In this document: positions 52,246-64,000 of the stretch, in pieces
Numbering within the stretch: the stretch's first letter is position 1
Layout: every line of letters begins with the position of its first letter
Assembly (NCBI GenBank): GCA_022478985.1
Contig: JAKSZP010010632.1
Coordinates: forward strand, 62,001 to 126,000
Length of the DNA: 64,000 bases
From: Massospora cicadina
Taxonomy: Eukaryota > Entomophthoromycota > Entomophthoromycetes > Entomophthorales > Entomophthoraceae
Direction of reading: 5' to 3'
Position numbers and translations under genes: made by a program
The notes under the pieces: model-generated
What the model saw: only the letters and a program-made list of their open reading frames with translations
The model's database searches: none
What the model was told of the DNA's origin: nothing

Positions 52246-53850
52246 TTTGGATTAACACTAATCAAGAAACCTAACAACTCAGAATCCCTTTAATTAGAGC
52301 TCACTAAAGGGGTACAGTACACCACTAAGTTTACAAATTGCTTTCTTAGGGAAGGAAGCTCTCCTACATGCAATGCACTAAGCTCTTAGGAAGCTTTACA
52401 ACATGTAAGGCCTACACCTCAAAGCTGTTCAGAGCAAACCCTCTATCAATTTAGAATATAAATGTATGGACAATCACCTAGTACACCTTACTGACACTGA
52501 AGTCTCTTCCACTAAAAAGAAAGATGAAGATTACACCAGATTCCTTGAGGGTAAACTTTAACAAGCCCTGTTTCACACTGGTGAACTTAAAGCTAATCAA
52601 TTTCACCATGTACCCTTGATCAACAAGAAGATCCACACAAATGAAAAGTACACTAATGCTTCCTGCAAAGACACCAAGAACAACTCACTAGGATCCTCCA
52701 ACTGGGCCAGACTACTAATGAAAGTTAATCAAAAATTAATTCAACTTACACATCAAACAACTGGAAGCTGATTGTCAAGGGCTATGAGAATCTTAATCCA
52801 CTGCTTAAGCCTGCAACAGTGCTCTTTAAACTCAAGTCAAGATTCTACAAAACAACAATGTCTTGTGAAGACAGATGTAACTCTGGATTTTACCCTTTAT
52901 CTCTCTATAGAATATTACATGATCACTTGAACACCAATGCTCCTGCTGTATACACTATGAGTAAATTTATACTCCCTCAACCAAGCATAAACAGTACATA
53001 ACAATCTTATTGAAGATATGATTTTGTACTTTAGATCAATACACAACATCTAGGAAACCCTAACTGTAGATTGCACCACACAGCTGAAGTTATTAAGCAA
53101 CCTCTCACATGACCAAAGTCATTCCAATAACAAACCCCAGCGATGATATATCAGGCCTGAGTTATCACTGTCATAACATGGAAGCACCTGTTAACTACCT
53201 GAGAAAAAACAGCATCTTAGGGATGTGTAACCCTAATGATGACCAGCTCATTTTACCAAATGATGAAACATCACTCATCACAACCTAAACCACATGTGTA
53301 GCAAACAAAGCAGACTTTCAAAGATCAACCAGGAGACTCTGATGATTCTGCCTACCACTCTGATTGCCTTATGGATATGATAGATGGCACTGAGAACACC
53401 TCGTATTAACATAAACATCCAACATGAGTCTACCAACTTCTACCAATGATTATGAAGGGGTGAAAAGGAACCTCTTGATAAACAGCTACAGCCAACCTCT
53501 CAGTCCTAAGCTTACCACAATATACCATAGATTGGCTTCACAGGACAATTACTTGAATATACATTTTTTTGCTGTCATCTTAGCTAATGAATTGATATAA
53601 CAAACATCCACTGATAATTTGTTTCTGGGGACTTAGATTCAGGAACACTACAACGGTATTGAAACGCTGAGTCACACAACATCCTCTCGCTTAATAATAA
53701 TCTTACAACAGAAGACTTGGATTATGTAATCCTCAGTATTGTGACCCTACATATACCTCCCTTACTTGTCTAAATCTTGACCTATACCCAAATGGAACAT
53801 AAGAAGGATTTCTACTTCAATTCACTGCCCTCAATCTTCTTAAAGTGAGC
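52246..53850 (+). other. Unrecognised region between the two family A copies
   Basis: If family A copies are LTRs this would be an element interior. The plus strand reads as decayed protein in places, for example HLVHLTDTEVSSTKKKDEDY near 52480-52540 and KANQFHHVPLINKKIHTNEK near 52590-52650, then a 60-residue frame at 52819-53001. No gag, RT or integrase motif is recognisable. No PBS or polypurine tract is clear. Confidence 0.35.
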
Positions 53851-54768
53851 TTTGTTGGTCATTCCAATATCTGCTTTCTAACAAAGAATATTGGAGTTTC
53901 ACCCTTTACCATTAGATTTCCTCTCAGAATTACCTTAGGAGCAATTCCAATAATTATAATTTTATTGTATATAATTTTAGCTAACTTTAATTTAGGAGAA
54001 GTTAAGTGCTAAAGTATGCCCTTTTATAGGTTTTTAGGAGTTCTAATATGTGCAAAAATTCCCCCGCCTTATTGGCTAATGTTAATGAAATGCTTATTTT
54101 GTGCTTTTATGATGTCAACTACATCACTTCTGACTAAGTAGAGCCCAATTTTGATTAAGGAAATTATATTACATATGACTGATTATTTAAAGCTGAAGGA
54201 GTTATGACAAAGTGCAACCCTTATTAAGAACTCAGATTGGTCTTAAACAATAATTGATTATTTATTATACACATGACATTCTGAACTATAAGCGCATGTT
54301 CCAAAATATAATTCTAATTAAAACTTAATAATATGATTAGATTTTATCATCAGATTCAGCAGGTTAATACAATAATAGAATGGTATACTAGTGATAATAT
54401 AAAATCATTATTAGATTCAGACTTTTGCAATTTTAAATAATCAACATGATACTGGAAGAATAATGAAGCCCATCTGTATCCATATGTACATTTTACCTAA
54501 ACATATAATAGAAATTCTTTTACATACATATTATCTTATGTGATCATAGACTTGATCCTGAGATAAATTGTATGATATTCTTCTTATCAAAGGCGTTTAT
54601 AAATCCTCAATTATTATTACAAGAGTTTTTACCTTAGTATAATATCTACTAATCTCTTCCTTTTACAACAAGAGCTAATAAATGAGCTTAGAAGGACAAC
54701 TTTGGCCTCCTCTCTCTAAATGATGCAATGTACTAAGAATAACATGTCTTTCATATTGTGAAAATATG
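53851..54768. repeat. Repeat family A, copy 2
   Basis: Uninterrupted copy of about 918 bp that aligns with 40094-40752, 46037-46231 and 52175-52245. It supplies the empty sites for LINE-3 (near 54510) and Ty3 copy 3 (near 54690). It starts TGTTGGTCATTCCAATATCTG and ends tcatattgtgaaaa. No coding sequence. Confidence 0.7.
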
Positions 54769-55988
54769 GGTTTGTACCAAGTGAGCAACCCAACTGGCTA
54801 GAATTTTTACACTCTCCACATGGCCATGAAGCCACTTTACAACTGTATTCCCTGTTCTAATTTCCTAGCCAATTTTCCCTGAAGATGCCAAAGATGAAAT
54901 TGATTAGCTTGCATTTGCCATGGGTCACATATTTATCAATGTGGTTGAGTTGTTGCTGTTTGACTCCTATATTTTCAACTGTCCCAGTTGCTTAGGGAAG
55001 CTGATTGAAGGGGTTGAGCTAGTTGCAATTAGTTATTTATTTTATCATAGGGTGCATTACTAGGACATTTGGAAAATCTTACTCTCATGTATGCAGTACT
55101 TTTAATCATGTGTCCAAACGCATACAACTGTGATAAAGCTTATGAATGTTTTGAATTTGCTGTTACTAAGCACACTAGAGCTTCTCTCATCCTCTAATAG
55201 TAAAATTAGGCTAAGCTTGAATCTTTGACAGTAAGTCTTTTATATCTACATTATTAGCACCAAATAGAAACACCAATAAAGTTAGATTCTGTGAAAGAAG
55301 CTATTTTAGTATTATATTTAGTGTATACAAATATTTAGAGAATTCTGGGTGTCAAAAGTAGGAAATGGTTTTTAACAAATCAATTTCTTTTTCATAATGC
55401 AATTCTTTATTTGTATGTTTGTTTCAGGGTCATTGGAGTCCAATTCTCTGATTCTCTCTGACATTCTGCAGATTGTATATTGTAGAGATCTTATATTTTT
55501 ATAGATGTGTGGATAAGGTTCTGAGCCTAAATATGGATCCTGTGGCTCCCATGGCTCTTGTGACTTTTGTGGCTGCATTATACTTTGGTCTTCTCAAGCA
55601 ATTGCGTTTTTGCAAAAATAAATTTACAACAATATTTAGTAATATCTCCATTGCTTATAGTTAGACAAACATGTAAACTCCAATTGGATGAGGTTTTAGT
55701 AAATCAGCCATCATTAGTGGTAAAATTCAAAGGGATAAAAGGGGTTTCATTGAAGCATCATTTTTGAAATTATGTGCATACTCTTTTTAACCAGCATCTA
55801 TAAAGATGCATACTATGACGTCATTGTGAGTGGCTGTCAAAATATTGTGGAGGCCAGATGTTATATAAAGACTTCATCATCAGATTTTTAGACTGATTGA
55901 AGCTTTTAAAAGTAACTTTGGAAATTTTATAAATTTTATATGATCACTGGCCAAGTTAGGAGAGGCTCAGTTGTTACTATAGCCATAT
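54769..55988. other. Intergenic, nothing recognised
   Basis: Moderately AT-rich sequence with no motif, repeat or long frame I can identify. The short frames at 55372-55578 (minus) and 55473-55767 (plus) have no recognisable domain. Confidence 0.5.
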
Positions 55989-56003
55989 AAAATTATTTAT
56001 AAA

Positions 56004-57188
56004 TACCCCTTATGCCATCATTCCTTCTGCCCCTGACCATCCGTTTTGGGCCTGCGTCAAGGGCGGGCAGACGATCTGCCCATCCTGTTTTGAGTTGGAC
56101 CACTCAAAACGCAACTGCCCCTCCTTAGTTACTTATGATGGATCAGACTTTTCACCCGCTGACCCCCAATCTGCTGCCCACCCATGCCAGTTCTGGCATG
56201 GGGTATGATCCTACCTCCCCCCTCCCCAAAGCCTGTTGCTACAGCTGCACCTGCAGCTACCAATCAGCCTCCTCCTCGCCCCAGTGCCACAAATGCTCCA
56301 CCCAATCAAGCACAGGATTGGACCCCAGTTTGATCCCATGCATCCTCCAACAAATCAACCAATCCTCAACCATATGCCAATTCCCCAATTTAATTTAACC
56401 AGAACCCATGGGCTTTATTGGATGAAATTGAAAAATCAGGTGATATCATTGAAGAACCATCTCTGCAAGTCAACCAGTTTGTAATGCAGAATGAGACGCA
56501 TAATTTCCCCTCATTTATATGCCCCACAGCCAAATGCTAAACCATTCTACAGTGACCATCAGCTTGCAGTAGAAGCAGCTGCCACACCAGATTGGAATCC
56601 TCTCTGCAAAGCTGCCACCAAATCAGTGGCAATGCTCACAGGAGGAATTCCACCTCCTTTTATCCCCAAAAAGCTTACTTCAAAAGTAAGATTAATATGA
56701 AATAATTGCACAAAAATGTCAATGACACTGTCCAGAATGTGGTTACTGTAGCACGGAATCTGAAAGCTAAGATTACCCAAACGCATATTGTCACATTCAT
56801 TAAACTACCAGACTCCCGCATTAAAGCTGAAAAAGCTTTAACAGAATATATCACTGCCATTTTTGTAGTTGGCAATTTCTTGGAAGTACCAATCATTAGA
56901 GATATTGAACCACATGCCGCTGATGCCATGACGCCCTTGCTATCTGCCTTGACATGTACTCTACTCTGGGATGAGGAAGCTGCTGCTGAAGATGAGCCCC
57001 CCAATTCCCCCTCCCCTTCCACCATGAAGGGATAAGCAGTCTCTGCTGCCCACCTGGTTGGTTGTTTCATTCAATGTGTTTCATCCAATCTACTCATTTG
57101 AGCGTTTTGTTTGAATCAATTAGTAACGTTAGTTTTAGTTTTTAGTTTGGTAATGCCCATCCTCTGGTCAGCTTACCTCAGTTAAATA
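56004..57188 (+). mobile_element. ORF1-only LINE-like retroposon, copy 2, 5' truncated
   Basis: A perfect 15-bp target duplication aaaattatttataaa flanks it (55989-56003 and 57189-57203). Its 3' tail cccatcctctggtcagctta then cctcagttaaataaa is the LINE/SINE tail. It carries part of one ORF and no endonuclease or RT. It begins in the middle of that ORF, as expected for target-primed insertion with 5' truncation. Confidence 0.85.
56030..57035 (+). pseudogene. ORF1-type nucleocapsid protein (copy 2)
   Basis: The read-through begins PDHPFWACVKGGQTICPSCF then ELDHSKRNCP, an intact C-x2-C-x4-H-x4-C zinc knuckle. It resembles LINE-3 ORF1 (HPFWVTVDSAPPICTHC), so the two proteins are related. After a Pro/Ala/Gln-rich part with shifts come DHQLAVEAAATPDWNPLCKA (from 56557) and frame 56706-57035 with VVTVARNLKAKITQTHIVTF and KLPDSRIKAEKALTEYITAI, ending AAAEDEPPNSPSPSTMKG. 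The stop at 57033-57035 is about 110 bp before the tail. Confidence 0.75.
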
Positions 57189-57203
57189 AAAATTATTTAT
57201 AAA

Positions 57204-58107
57204 AATATTGATATTAGATAAATAGGGGTTTATGGAGGGATTTTTTAGGGCAAGGAATTAACTCTGTTGCAAATGGTTTGACCAACCATCAGCTTATATT
57301 ATATTTCATGATTATAGTTTGACTAGTAATTAGATATAAGATTTGATTTGCTTATTGAGTACTCTAGTGCGCGGCTCCCACCTTCTTGGGGAGTTGCCAA
57401 AGTTTTGTTAAATTACTTTTGGTGATTTTGCTTTGGCGCCTTAGTTATATATATTATTAAAGCACATTTTTTTACCCCCACTAGTATATTTTAATGTCTC
57501 AATTTCTAGATCGCCTTGGATTATGGCCTGAGAGTTCAGATCCACTACAATTCATGCATGATTCATATTTCCATTTTGTCCCCCGTGCTAGCATAAAATA
57601 TTCATTAGTGGATTCATATTTTTATTATGGCCATCCTCCAGTTTCTTAATTTCAGCTGGTTGATTGTGACTATAATGAAAATACCCCAAGCCCTAGTGAT
57701 TCACTCCCTTAGCTCAATTATAATATTTTTATTTGCTAGTCTACCACTTTGGAGTGCAGCTTAGTATAATAAAATTCACCAATAGGAACAATAGTTTAAG
57801 GGGCAAATCTTAACAGGATACCAATAATAAGGTATTATTTTTTCTATATTGCTGGAAGAAAACCTAGCTCAAAGGAAAGCATATAGAGCAATCTGTAGAG
57901 CCTTTGGTAGTAGATACTACAATGTGAACTTTATTATTTTTAATAAAATAATATGCTATCTAGAAAGTGACTTTTTTTGCAAGTTTTCTAAGTTTACTGT
58001 CATCTAACAGTACCTTATAACTTTAAGCATAGTAGCCTGTGTATTAGAAATAAGATACCTAAGCGCCAGTTTCAACAGAGTGTTATTCACTACAGGAATC
58101 TCACAAC
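57204..58107. other. AT-rich spacer, nothing recognised
   Basis: No open frame, terminal repeat or RNA motif is recognisable. It may include a decayed 5' LTR of the gag-bearing element that follows, but no second copy exists in the window to test this. Confidence 0.45.
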
Positions 58108-59630
58108 ATGGTTCCCTGTAATTTGTTACAATTAAGTATGGATCTCATTGCCTCCATTGAAGGCTTCCCTTCAGCAGAGGTAGTGCAAATTGCTGAGGAT
58201 GAAACGGTTGCTATAGAAGCCCAGCAGAACCAGTTTGACATTGTTTGACAAGTAGATGCAGAGTTTAATTGCCCACGTTGAGAAACTCTCTGATATTATA
58301 CTTGGCTTACAATCACTAATCAAAGAAATTATCTAAAATATTGAAATGCATTAACGCCACCTTGATGGCTTGATGTAGATATGACTAAAGCTGTTCACTC
58401 TGATACTGAATTGTACCAAATAATGGAAGCCTTGCAACTCGAGGTAAAATACCAGGGCAGAAGGTCAGGTCCCTGGTATATGAGAACATCAACATGCAAG
58501 CGGAATTTATGGCCACTACCCAAAAAGTTAGTAATATGAAAATCCTTCTGGAGGCGGAACACCGCCATATTTCTACTATGTGGGACTATTTAATGGTTAA
58601 TCTGGTGCACAACCCACTGATATTATTAATGATGACATAAATTTTCTAATGGAAGGAGATATTGAAAGGCGATGAGGCATGGGGTATGCAGAATTTGCCT
58701 ATAGTATTTATCTACAATCTGAGTTTTGTGGCGTCAGCTCATCTGAATACGCTGGTGACACCTCCCTATAAGCATTCTGACTTGATTACTTGCAAAGCTC
58801 CAACTACCCTGAACGCAACCATTATGGTAGTCTTACACAGGTTCATGTAAGCTCTTCAACCCGGGCTGCTCTGGTGTTCAAAGGACAGTTCACCTCTGCA
58901 TTTCATAATCACTAAGAAGTCATTTAGGAGCAATGCAGGGCCTGCAGCCCTGTAGCCAAGAACTTTAAGCTCATGTCAACCCTATCAACTTACTAGAGTT
59001 TGATAAAAAGGTGAACGTGCACAATTTTTAGTCCTTTAAGATTAATATGTTGGGGCATCCAAAAATGCTAAGTTATCAACAGTAATGAAATCACTGGACT
59101 CTGGAAGCTAAGAGTTAGTTATGTTTAAACTACAGAAGATTAATGTGACCTACTGCAACGCCAAGGATCTTCTCATCAATGAGTTCAGCAGGGCAGGTTA
59201 GATGACTACCTGGAAACTTAAGTTCTCTAACATCATTTTAAGAAAAAACTGTGAAAATATTTGTAAAGAATTTTATCTAGAAGCACAGACAAAATCTGTT
59301 GCTACCGTTATTAATGGACCTACTTTGCAGATCACCCTTCATCATTCTGGTGAGCCTTACAAATATTTTTATCAAGTTATGCTTCCCATTTTAATGAAGA
59401 TATGAGATCATCCATATGATATATTATCTCTGACATTGCGCCATCACTTTTGAGGCGCCCAACAAGAGTTATCACAAGCCTCACAAACTGCAATCTTGGG
59501 ACTTTATCCAAAGAAGGATTTACCCTCGCTGTATGGCCCACATTTAGATAAGCCTGACGTTAGTCCAATTAATTGCTTTCATTGCAAAAATTTAGGCCAT
59601 TTTTCAAAACCATTATACTAACTTAAATTC
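58108..59630 (+). pseudogene. Orphan retroelement gag with zinc knuckle, decayed
   Basis: The frame starts MVPCNLLQLSMDLIASIEGF with an acidic N-terminal stretch, then breaks repeatedly. Later pieces include frame 58662-58850 (NLPIVFIYNLSFVASAHLNT) and frame 59202-59405. It ends near 59574-59618 with INCFHCKNLGHFSKPLY, a C-x2-C-x4-H-x4 knuckle whose last Cys is lost. Order and knuckle fit an LTR-element gag. It differs from the gag of Ty3 copies 2, 3 and 5. Confidence 0.6.
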
Positions 59631-59639
59631 TAAACCCCA

Positions 59640-60072
59640 GGTTCTCACTGTGAGCCCTGTAGATAGCCACAAATTGGGAATGAACAGGGTGGAGTAAAAT
59701 TATGATTATCTAATTCTGCCTCCTATAATAAAATTTCAAAAAAGTAATTTGCTGAAACCCTCTCATGAGACAAAAGGGCAGATATACCAGTCCACCTTTT
59801 TCAGTTCAGGTTATAACAAATGATAGCATAGTGTTAACTACCCAATTGCAAGAAAACGTGACGCTGAGTTGGAAGAAGAAGTGGTATTGAAGCCACATGT
59901 TCAAAAGTTGGAACTGACATGGAAAGCGGAGCGCAGGAGATTGCATGTGGTAAGGCGCCATGTAAGAGGTGTTAAAAAAGGGAAAAATACCCAGGAAGGA
60001 GAAAGCAACATCCCAGGTTATCTCTATGTTTTTTCAATAGGAATTTCTGTAGCAAAACGCATACCAAGCTGA
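59640..60072 (+). pseudogene. Basic region after orphan gag, function unclear
   Basis: Frame 59869-60072 is Arg/Lys-rich (WKAERRRLHVVRRHVRGVKK) and has no protease motif. It may be remains of the same element's next ORF. Between 60073 and 60342 I see nothing further. Confidence 0.3.
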
Positions 60073-60342
60073 AGCAAATTATTAGGGAAAGGAGTCACTG
60101 AGAGCTAAGAGAGTTTGTGTAAGTATGGAAGGAGAAATTAGTAAAATATGACGTGGCAGACTCAGTGGAATAGGTAGCAGCATGGGTGCTGGTTCTGCAC
60201 CTAAAATGAGAGTCAGACCAGAGCTTGAAATGGAGTTCAGACATTACAGTAGGGTTTTATCAGGGTTTTAATAATAAAATGTCCTTTAAAGTAGGGGGGA
60301 ACTTAAGCAAATTATACCAAAGCTTTATTTAAAATTTTATTA

Positions 60343-61041
60343 TGATTGTGTCTATAATGCTCACACTTTTGGAGAGGTAGGGGAAGGCCCCACCCCACAA
60401 CCTAGTAACAACCCAATAGCAACAGAGGTAACAAGGCATTGCAAAAGAGATTGTTGCCTCAAGTCCTTAAGGTGAGGGCTAAACAGACTACGTTATCTGA
60501 ACCCTTCTGGAGGTTGGCAACTAATATAAAACATATACACTTTTTTAAAAATAAAATTACAGGTTTAAGTTAACCAAATCAACCAATAAAGAAGTTTGGT
60601 CTTATAAAACCATTGTTAAACTATTAGGGGGAACCTCATCCACTGGGTGAGGCACTACAATAAAAAAATAATAACCACAACTTTTCATCCCTCATTGTAC
60701 TGTAGCTTAAGTAAGTCTGCACTAAAGTGATTGACTGAAACTGTACTTTCCCTGATTTAGCAATATTTTAAACTATTGGGTCTTAAAACCCCGTTCTCCA
60801 ATTAACCATAAAATTTCATTATAATTTTAAAATAGCAGGTGAGTTTTAATGCTGCAGATGTAACACTCATCCAAATATCACGTGCTCACCCCAGAACCAA
60901 TTTGGGCATAAATTGACTTAGTCCAGAGTTGATCCAGAGTTTTTCAGATCTCTCAGGCCTTTCAACTTTGTCTACTTGACCTCCTCACGCTCAGCCTTAT
61001 TCCTGTGATCTGCGCCTTCAATGATGACATTAACCATGACA
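60343..61041 (-). repeat. 3' LTR of Ty3 copy 4
   Basis: On the minus strand it starts TGTCATGGTTAATGTCATC, like Ty3 copy 3 (TGTCATGGTGTCATGAC). It ends near cattatagacacaatca, comparable to gttatagacactctcc at the copy 3 end. It follows the copy 4 C-terminus and purine tract gactgaaaggtaa. The far end is approximate. Length is about 699 bp. Confidence 0.6.
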
Positions 61042-61450
61042 TTACCTTTCAGTCTTTTGGGGCTCCACCCCTCCTCTAGAAGCTCCAGCCAAGGAAAAAT
61101 TCTTATGGGAAGGGGCCAGTTTCATGACAGCAATACTTAGCTTAGCCTTAGATCCTGCCACTTCTGGGAAACGCTCATGAAAGGCATCAATAAGTTCTTG
61201 CACATGGATGCAGTCATGTGTTGGTACCCAGCTATTCTCAACAGCATCAAACCCTTTCCTTGACACCAGGTACTCAAGTCTTCTCTTTACTTGACAAGAG
61301 GCTACAATCTACCCTACCTCCAACTCCAATGCCCCATACTCAATATATGACTTTGGGGTCTCTGGCAGGGGACTGTCCGGATTCAGCAGATAAATTTGAG
61401 ACTGACCTTTCAGTTAGGTTGCGTGCGCACTTAGAATACAAACCATAATG
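61042..61450 (-). pseudogene. Chromodomain end of Ty3 copy 4
   Basis: Frame 61042-61266 encodes SRKGFDAVENSWVPTHDCIH, ELIDAFHERFPEVAGSK and LAPSHKNFSLAGASRGGVE, closely matching copy 3 (KGFDAAENSWVPAHDCVH, LIKAFHKRFH, LTPAHKNFSLAQAPGGG). Beyond 61266, broken frames continue the upstream linker to about 61450, where Ty3 copy 5 begins. The rest of copy 4 is not present up to 62580 and may lie beyond the window. Confidence 0.8.
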
Positions 61451-61460
61451 CCAAGGGCAT

Positions 61461-62580
61461 TGTCATTTTAGTGACTTGTTAATAAGGCAGGAGAGAAGAA
61501 AACAGAGAATGACAGCTGGTGGCCGCCATGACCATCAACCTGAAAAGCAACCAAACAACGGCCCCTGAGGGGCCAGAAGATTTGGGTATGGGGACTCCTC
61601 AGGCATAATGGAGGGGCCAGGATTCATTACAGGACCATTGATTATAGATTGGGTGGTGAGGTCATGAAATTTCACCCAACGGGGAGATAAGATCTACAAC
61701 ATCATTGAAACATCTTGCGCCAGAGAGTTCTAAAAATGGGTTATCCCCAACATGTCACACATGTGATACACCATATGAAAAAGGTGGTGAGCAGCATGGT
61801 GAGAACGGACACTAGAGCCCAATCATGATGCAACCTAAAAAACATAGTTTGAGATTGCTGAGGTGGAAAACGCTGGGAAAATTTAATTAAGTAAATTATA
61901 TGGCTGGGAAAGAGTTGTTTGTTGAAAAAAAACTAAACAATTGACTGACTTCTATACCAGTGAGTGATGGTTGCCTTAAGGTCTTGTGGCTTATGGAAAA
62001 AGTTAGGATGCATAATGTCACAATTCTGATATGACTGTATGATAATCGTGGGACAGCTAAGGTGAATTGGGAAGAATCCACTGAACATGATGTCAGTTCC
62101 AATTATTTGAGTGCCTCAAGATGAGGCAATATTGGGATATAATAGGTTATTATTGGATCGCCTCTAAATAAGGCAATAAGGTGATAAGGTGATGTTGACA
62201 TTTGACAAATACAAAGCAAATCGCCTACAACTAGGGTGATAAAGAATTAGAGAATAACAAGCCAAAATTGATGAGAATTGCAGAATAGAATAGCCTTAGC
62301 TATGAGAGCAGTATCGTTTGAAGCTGCTGTATATAAGTTAGATGGGCAATTGAGAGAAAAAAAGGTTGTTAATAGTAGATAGAGAGCGGGACAGCAAAAA
62401 GTCGCTGTATTTATTACAATAAATAAAAAGAGTCGATTGGGGCAATTGCTCCTATTTTTAGTATATTTTCAAGTGTGTCTGGAGGACCAATGATCCCCAC
62501 ATTGTCTGTCTGTTGCCCAGTGGGTTTGACCTGTATAAACAACACGGCGGATCATAATGATACCATCTAATTTTATAACA
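61461..62580 (+). repeat. 5' LTR of Ty3 copy 5
   Basis: It begins TGTCATTTTAGTGACTTG at 61461 and ends taattttataaca at 62580, directly before a TGGTGCTC primer binding site. A ctgtatataagttag TATA-like element lies near 62320 and aataaataaaaag near 62420, the usual LTR order. Length is about 1120 bp. The left end is inferred, because the matching LTR is outside the window. Confidence 0.65.
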
Positions 62581-62600
62581 GTGGTGCTCACTACAGGGGG
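62581..62600 (+). promoter_or_regulatory. Primer binding site of Ty3 copy 5
   Basis: gtggtgctcactacaggggg follows the LTR end. The TGG start fits a tRNA-primed PBS, and the first 8 bases TGGTGCTC equal those of Ty3 copy 2. Confidence 0.65.
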
Positions 62601-62639
62601 CCCATTGATCAATCACTAAGAACTACGAAACTCCAGTTG

Positions 62640-64000
62640 CCAGCCATGTCTTACACAGCCTGTGTTACTGGGGGATCTTCATGAAACACTGCACCAGCCA
62701 GGTATGAGAAGCTCAAAATTACCTTAGATGCAGTGCTCAAGAAACAGGATGAGCTCCTCCAAGAACAAAAAGCTGTCATGCACCAGCTTGATAGCACGTT
62801 TAGCCAAATGCAAATTTTGGGAGAACAAAACAAGGAACTCGCCAACTGGTTGGATGATACTACCAAATGGCTGCAGTACGCAGAGCAAAAATTGACCAGC
62901 GCCTCTCAGTCTTCTCACTGGGATGAGAATGACCATCAAGAGGGGGCATCATATGAGGAAGAATATGACGCTGGCCAGAGCTACTATACCCAGGATGGTA
63001 GTACGGGATATCACTATGAGTCAGAGCGCCAATTCCCTCAAGTAATGGTGGTGCCGCCCATGGCAGAAGGTCACGCTACCCCTGAAGCGGCAGACATCCC
63101 AAATTACACTGGTCCAGCTTCTCATTGGGAAAATGCTTTTAATTCTCAACCCATTCCTTAGTATGGGCCAAAAAACTGTGAAGGGGATGAGGAGGTTAAT
63201 ATTGAGAAACTACCTATGTTTGATCAAAACAGGAACATTCATGGTTTCTTCAAATGGTTTGAATTTGCAACGGAAGGTACATCTTATAGATGGAATGCTA
63301 AATTGTTGATATCTGCCTTGGATTTCTGGAGTGCTGATCAAGTCACCAGTTACCTCCCAAGTAGCTCTGACACCTATAAGGATATGAAGGATACCATGCT
63401 TCTCCTGTTTGGGGGTACCTCAAAGATGTCACAGCGGAAAGCAAAATTCTTACCAATCAGATTCCGCAGAAACAAGACTTTCATGGAGTTCACTGATCAA
63501 TTCACAATGGAAGCCCATGTGCTGATTGGGGCAGGGTACTTAGCAGAAGCTGAAGTGTGCATCTCCATGATCTCCACGGTGAAGCCATATTGAGAGCTTC
63601 ACAATGTCGTTTTGACACTGCTGGATGATGATGTAACTTTTCTCAAGATTGTACAGTTTTTGCGTCGCATATCCCCTAACTTCCTGCCACCAAATATGGA
63701 ATGGAAGACTACTGCCTCTACTGCACCCTCTTATTAAGAAGAATACTCTCATCTGACTCCAGCTCCGTTTAGCAATCCTCAGCCTTACTATAACTCTGCG
63801 CCTTGTCCTTGGCCAAATTATACTCAACAGTTTGATCAGCATCAATAGGCTGGTCATGAAAACTGTCAGCAACCAGCCACCAACAAGGACCTAGCTATGC
63901 CAAATGATAACAATCATCTTAACAACCTAAGCCTGGTTACACCAAATGACCCCAAACTTTCCAATCTGGACCCTCTTATGACAATCAAGGACGTGGCTCT
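62640..64000 (+). pseudogene. Ty3 copy 5 gag, truncated by window end
   Basis: Frame 62733-63161 starts KKQDELLQEQKAVMHQLDST, a coiled-coil, then an acidic Tyr/Gly-rich part. Frame 63216-63593 is a capsid-like domain: NIHGFFKWFEFATEGTSYRW, AKLLISALDFWSADQV and FRRNKTFMEFTDQFTMEA, the retrotransposon gag pattern. From 63600 a Pro/Asn/Gln-rich tail continues (YNSAPCPWPNYTQQFDQHQ) with stops. The rest lies off the right edge. Stops at 63161, 63593 and near 63736 suggest decay. Confidence 0.75.

Overview
The window is eukaryotic repeat-rich DNA and holds one non-transposon gene. I see no bacterial operon structure, rRNA gene, tRNA gene or CRISPR array. Almost everything else is transposable-element sequence: Ty3/gypsy LTR elements (most with a Tf1/sushi-type chromodomain), three near full-length L1-like LINEs with an ORF1 and an endonuclease-RT ORF2, tRNA-derived SINEs, a mariner-derived palindrome, a Helitron-like element and a small non-coding LTR element. 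This mix, with the Tf1-like features of one element and an intronless bacterial-type enzyme gene, makes an early-diverging fungus my best guess. That is inference; nothing here proves the lineage.

Layout. 1-10080: a decayed Ty3 chromovirus (copy 1, +) broken inside its chromodomain by a palindromic mariner-derived element (3351-8979), itself broken by LINE-1 (3473-8537, -). 10149-13960: an ORF1-only retroposon, several SINEs, and repeat families B and C. 14459-25768: LINE-2 (-), broken by Ty3 copy 2 (16102-22113, +), which carries a dUTPase-like domain between protease and RT. 26039-27000: solo LTR. 27485-31960: second copies of families B and C, carrying an 1830-bp non-coding LTR element (27992-29821), a Helitron-like insertion (30411-31128) and SINEs. 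32030-35204 (-): a CpG-rich gene for a GH42-like glycoside hydrolase of bacterial type, read in three frames. 36357-38800: a long inverted repeat, AT-rich DNA and an unrecognised decayed coding stretch. 39110-54768: an ORF1-only remnant, then repeat family A, whose first copy is broken by LINE-3 (40753-46036, -) and by the best-preserved Ty3 element (copy 3, 46232-52169, +). 56004-57188: another ORF1-only retroposon with a perfect 15-bp target duplication. 58108-60072: an orphan gag. 60343-61450: 3' end of Ty3 copy 4 (-). 61461-64000: LTR and gag of Ty3 copy 5 (+), running off the edge.

The elements interact. LINEs, SINEs and ORF1-only retroposons share a 3' tail, which suggests the LINE reverse transcriptase mobilises the others. 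Ty3 copy 3 has an 11-nt primer binding site exactly complementary to an internal LTR segment, as in Tf1 self-priming, while Ty3 copies 2 and 5 have TGGTGCTC-type sites that look tRNA-primed. Target-site duplications give an insertion order for most nests.
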